This document shows, one piece after another, positions 62,066 through 64,000 of a DNA stretch of 64,000 nt. The stretch spans positions 1-64,000 of the forward strand of contig NZ_JACEMU010000015.1 of NCBI RefSeq assembly GCF_013868135.1, given 5' to 3'. The notes beneath the pieces are model-generated. The model was not told the origin of the DNA, made no database searches, and saw only the letters and a list, made by a program, of their open reading frames with translations. Each line of letters starts with the position of its first letter. Positions within the stretch are counted from its first letter, which is position 1. This DNA comes from Paracoccus sp. S1E-3. GTDB taxonomy: Bacteria > Pseudomonadota > Alphaproteobacteria > Rhodobacterales > Rhodobacteraceae. A program made the translations under genes and the position numbers.

Positions 62066-63754
62066 TCAGTTGCCGTTATCGCCCTGCCGCACCCGCGCCA
62101 AAAGGATCACCGGCAATACCCCGACGATGACGATGGCGAGCGCGGCGAGTGCCGCCTCCTCATAGGTGCCGCGTGCGGCCTCGCCGTAAAGATGGGTGGC
62201 GAGCGTTTCGAAGTTCAGCGGCCGCAGCATCAGCGTGGCCGAAAGCTCCTTCATGCAGTCGACAAAGACCAGCAGGCCCGCTGCCGCGATGGTGGGGCGC
62301 GACAGCGGCAGGTGAATGCGGCGCAGCGTGGCGCCCGCGCCATGGCCCAGTGTGCGGGCGGCGTTGTCATAGCTGCGCGGGATTCGGCTGAGGCCCGCCT
62401 CGACCGAGCCGATCGAAATGGCCAGAAACCGCGCCAGATAGGCATAGCCAAGCGCCGTCCCCGAGCCGATCAGCAACAACCCGGTCGACACCCCGAACCA
62501 GTCCTGCGCGCTGCGATCGATCAGCCGGTCGAGATTGGCGACCGCGATCAGCACGCCCAGCCCCAGCACGGTCCCCGGCATGGCATAGCCCAGCGAGGCG
62601 ATGCGTTGCAACGCCAGCATCCCGCGATGCGGCAGGAGGCGGGTCGCATAGGCGACGATCAGCCCGCAGATCAGCACCGCCACCGTGGCCCCGGCAGAGA
62701 GCAGGAAGGTGTTGCGCGCTTCGACCAGCAGCCGGTCCGAGAGGCCGGCGAACTGAAAGCGCTTCCACGCCTCGACGGCCAGAAACAGGGCCGGGGCCAG
62801 AAAGCCGAAAGTGACGGGCACCAGCCCCGCCATCAGGGCGGCGGCGGCCTTCACGCCATGCAGGCGCTGGGGCCGGAACTGCCGCGCCCGCCGCGCGCCT
62901 GCGCTGTAATGCTGGCGCCGCCGCGCCCAGCGTTCCAACGAAACCAGCGCCACGACCAGCAACACCAGCGCGAGCGAGATCTGCGCCGCACCCGGCAGGT
63001 CCGAGCGCGTCACCCAGGTGGTATAGATCGAGATGGTCAGCGAGCGGACGCCCAGAAACTCCGATGCGCCGATGTCATTCAGCGTTTCCATCAGGGCCAG
63101 ACTGACGCCGACGGCGATGGCCGGGCGCGCCAGCGGCAGCGCCACGCGCCAGAAGATCTGGTGCGGGCGGGTCCCGAGCGTGCGCGAGACCTCGACCAGA
63201 CTGGCGGCCTGGGTCATGAACATCGCCCGCGTCGGCAGGTAGACATAGGGGTAAAGCACCAGCCCCAGCAGCAGGATCGCGCCGGGCATCGAGCGGATGT
63301 CGGGCAGCCGGAACTCGCGCGGGCTGGTATAGCCCAGCAGATCGCGGATCAGCGATTGCACCGGCCCCAGGGGGTGCAGCAGGTCCAGATAGGCATAGGC
63401 GACGATATAGGTCGGCACCGCCAGCGGCAGCAGCAGCGCCCATTCCAGCACCCGGCGGCCGGGGAAATCATAGGCGGTCACCAGCCAGGCCGCGCCGGTG
63501 CCCAGCACCGTGACCATCAGGCCGACCCCCGCCATCAGCATCGCCGTCTGGCCGAGCGCGTGGGGCAGAACATAGGCCGCAAGGTGGCGCCACAGCCCGT
63601 CCGAGCCTTGCGCCGCCTGCCAGATCAGCGCCGCCACCGGCACCATGATCAGCGCCGCGATCAGCGCCGAGGCCAATATCCATCCGGCGCCGCGGATCGC
63701 GATGCGGCGACGAGGGGGCGGGGCAGTGGCGGCGGCTTCTGCGGTCTCGGTCAT
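62066..63754 (-). CDS. Ferric-iron ABC transporter permease (FbpB/SfuB type)
   Basis: 562 aa from ATG 63754; the frame runs on upstream into the preceding terminator. Two fused permease domains of about six helices each. The EAA-like loops are TLGTRPHQIFWRVALPLARP and TLGHGAGATLRRIHLPLSRP, the doubled arrangement seen in FbpB/SfuB. Imports Fe3+ delivered by the binding protein upstream. A hairpin lies between the two genes. Confidence 0.93.
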   Translation of the reverse strand: MTETAEAAATAPPPRRRIAIRGAGWILASALIAALIMVPVAALIWQAAQGSDGLWRHLAAYVLPHALGQTAMLMAGVGLMVTVLGTGAAWLVTAYDFPGRRVLEWALLLPLAVPTYIVAYAYLDLLHPLGPVQSLIRDLLGYTSPREFRLPDIRSMPGAILLLGLVLYPYVYLPTRAMFMTQAASLVEVSRTLGTRPHQIFWRVALPLARPAIAVGVSLALMETLNDIGASEFLGVRSLTISIYTTWVTRSDLPGAAQISLALVLLVVALVSLERWARRRQHYSAGARRARQFRPQRLHGVKAAAALMAGLVPVTFGFLAPALFLAVEAWKRFQFAGLSDRLLVEARNTFLLSAGATVAVLICGLIVAYATRLLPHRGMLALQRIASLGYAMPGTVLGLGVLIAVANLDRLIDRSAQDWFGVSTGLLLIGSGTALGYAYLARFLAISIGSVEAGLSRIPRSYDNAARTLGHGAGATLRRIHLPLSRPTIAAAGLLVFVDCMKELSATLMLRPLNFETLATHLYGEAARGTYEEAALAALAIVIVGVLPVILLARVRQGDNGN

Positions 63755-63789
63755 GGAAAAAGGGCCGGGCGGAGCGTGACCGCCCGGCC
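63755..63789 (-). terminator. Terminator between iron-binding protein and permease
   Basis: GGCCGGGCGG and CCGCCCGGCC form a perfect 10-bp stem with a 7-nt loop (63763-63772 and 63780-63789), followed on the minus strand by CTTTTT directly before the permease ATG. Confidence 0.85.
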
Positions 63790-63797
63790 TCTGATCC

Positions 63798-64000
63798 TCA
63801 GTTGTCGAAGCCGACCTTGTCGACGAGCGCGCTCGCCTCGGCCCGGTTGGCAACGATTTCGGTCAGCGGCGTCGGGTCGACCTTCAGTTCGCCGAACGAG
63901 GCGACGATCGGGTCGAGCGCCACGCCCGGCTTGACCGGATATTCGAAATTGGCCTCGCCATAGATCTTCTGCGCCTCGTCCGAGACCAGGAATTCCAGCA
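63798..64000 (-). CDS. Fe3+ ABC transporter substrate-binding protein, C-terminal part
   Basis: Only the last 67 codons are in the window; the gene continues beyond 64000. The visible part reads LEFLVSDEAQKIYGEANFEY and ends VDKVGFDN. FLVSDEAQ and the NxEYPV pattern are typical of FbpA/FutA-type periplasmic iron-binding proteins. Order binding protein then permease matches iron ABC operons. Confidence 0.85.
   Translation of the reverse strand, partial: LEFLVSDEAQKIYGEANFEYPVKPGVALDPIVASFGELKVDPTPLTEIVANRAEASALVDKVGFDN

Overview
The window looks like chromosome or a large plasmid of a GC-rich alphaproteobacterium of the Rhodobacterales, most likely Paracoccus or a close relative. This is inferred from gene content (type II-C CRISPR-Cas, TRAP transporters, the GlpSTPQUV-type glycerol ABC operon, isoquinoline-oxidoreductase-like genes) and base composition, not from a marker gene.

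Region by region. 1-3167: an IS66-family element with both terminal repeats, three transposition genes and a passenger gene. 3172-9214: a complete type II-C CRISPR-Cas locus. It holds 15 identical 36-bp repeats, cas2, cas1 and cas9 on the minus strand, and a tracrRNA gene beyond cas9 on the plus strand. A lone degenerate repeat faces the tracrRNA anti-repeat. The IS66 right end lies 4 bp from the first visible repeat, so the array was probably split by the insertion and may continue left of the window. 9215-18300: stress and metal genes (zinc/cadmium-type P-type ATPase with a 19-bp-spacer MerR-type promoter, dadA, two MerR regulators, an alpha/beta hydrolase, msrB-msrA, a phosphopantetheinyl transferase). 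18394-19962: a LivM-like permease remnant and a LysR regulator whose frame runs without a stop into a DUF983 membrane protein.

19977-31710: the most unusual part, a compact divergent cluster. To the left are a sulfotransferase and a cytochrome P450. To the right are seven tightly spaced or overlapping genes: HMG-CoA-reductase-like, UbiA-type prenyltransferase, rifampin-phosphotransferase-like dikinase, DUF3419/BtaA-like aminocarboxypropyl transferase, phytol/dolichol-kinase-like membrane protein, GNAT acyltransferase and AMP-forming ligase. Together they look like a pathway for a prenylated, possibly sulfated lipid or meroterpenoid that I do not recognise.

32522-44121: sugar-acid catabolism (uronate dehydrogenase, 2-hydroxyacid dehydrogenase, L-idonate 5-dehydrogenase, gluconate 5-dehydrogenase, a beta-hydroxyacid dehydrogenase, a TRAP transporter and a LacI-family regulator). 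Two matching palindromic operators lie in the two divergent promoter regions. An acyl-CoA ligase follows. 44521-50319: a frameshifted unknown gene, a periplasmic molybdenum hydroxylase set (IorA/IorB-like, cytochrome c, XdhC) and a KDG kinase. 50645-60915: the glycerol/glycerol-3-phosphate regulon (glpR, glpD, glpS-glpT-glpP-glpQ-glpU-glpV, glpK), then an iron-type alcohol dehydrogenase. 62066-64000: a ferric-iron ABC permease and the C-terminus of its binding protein, which runs off the window.
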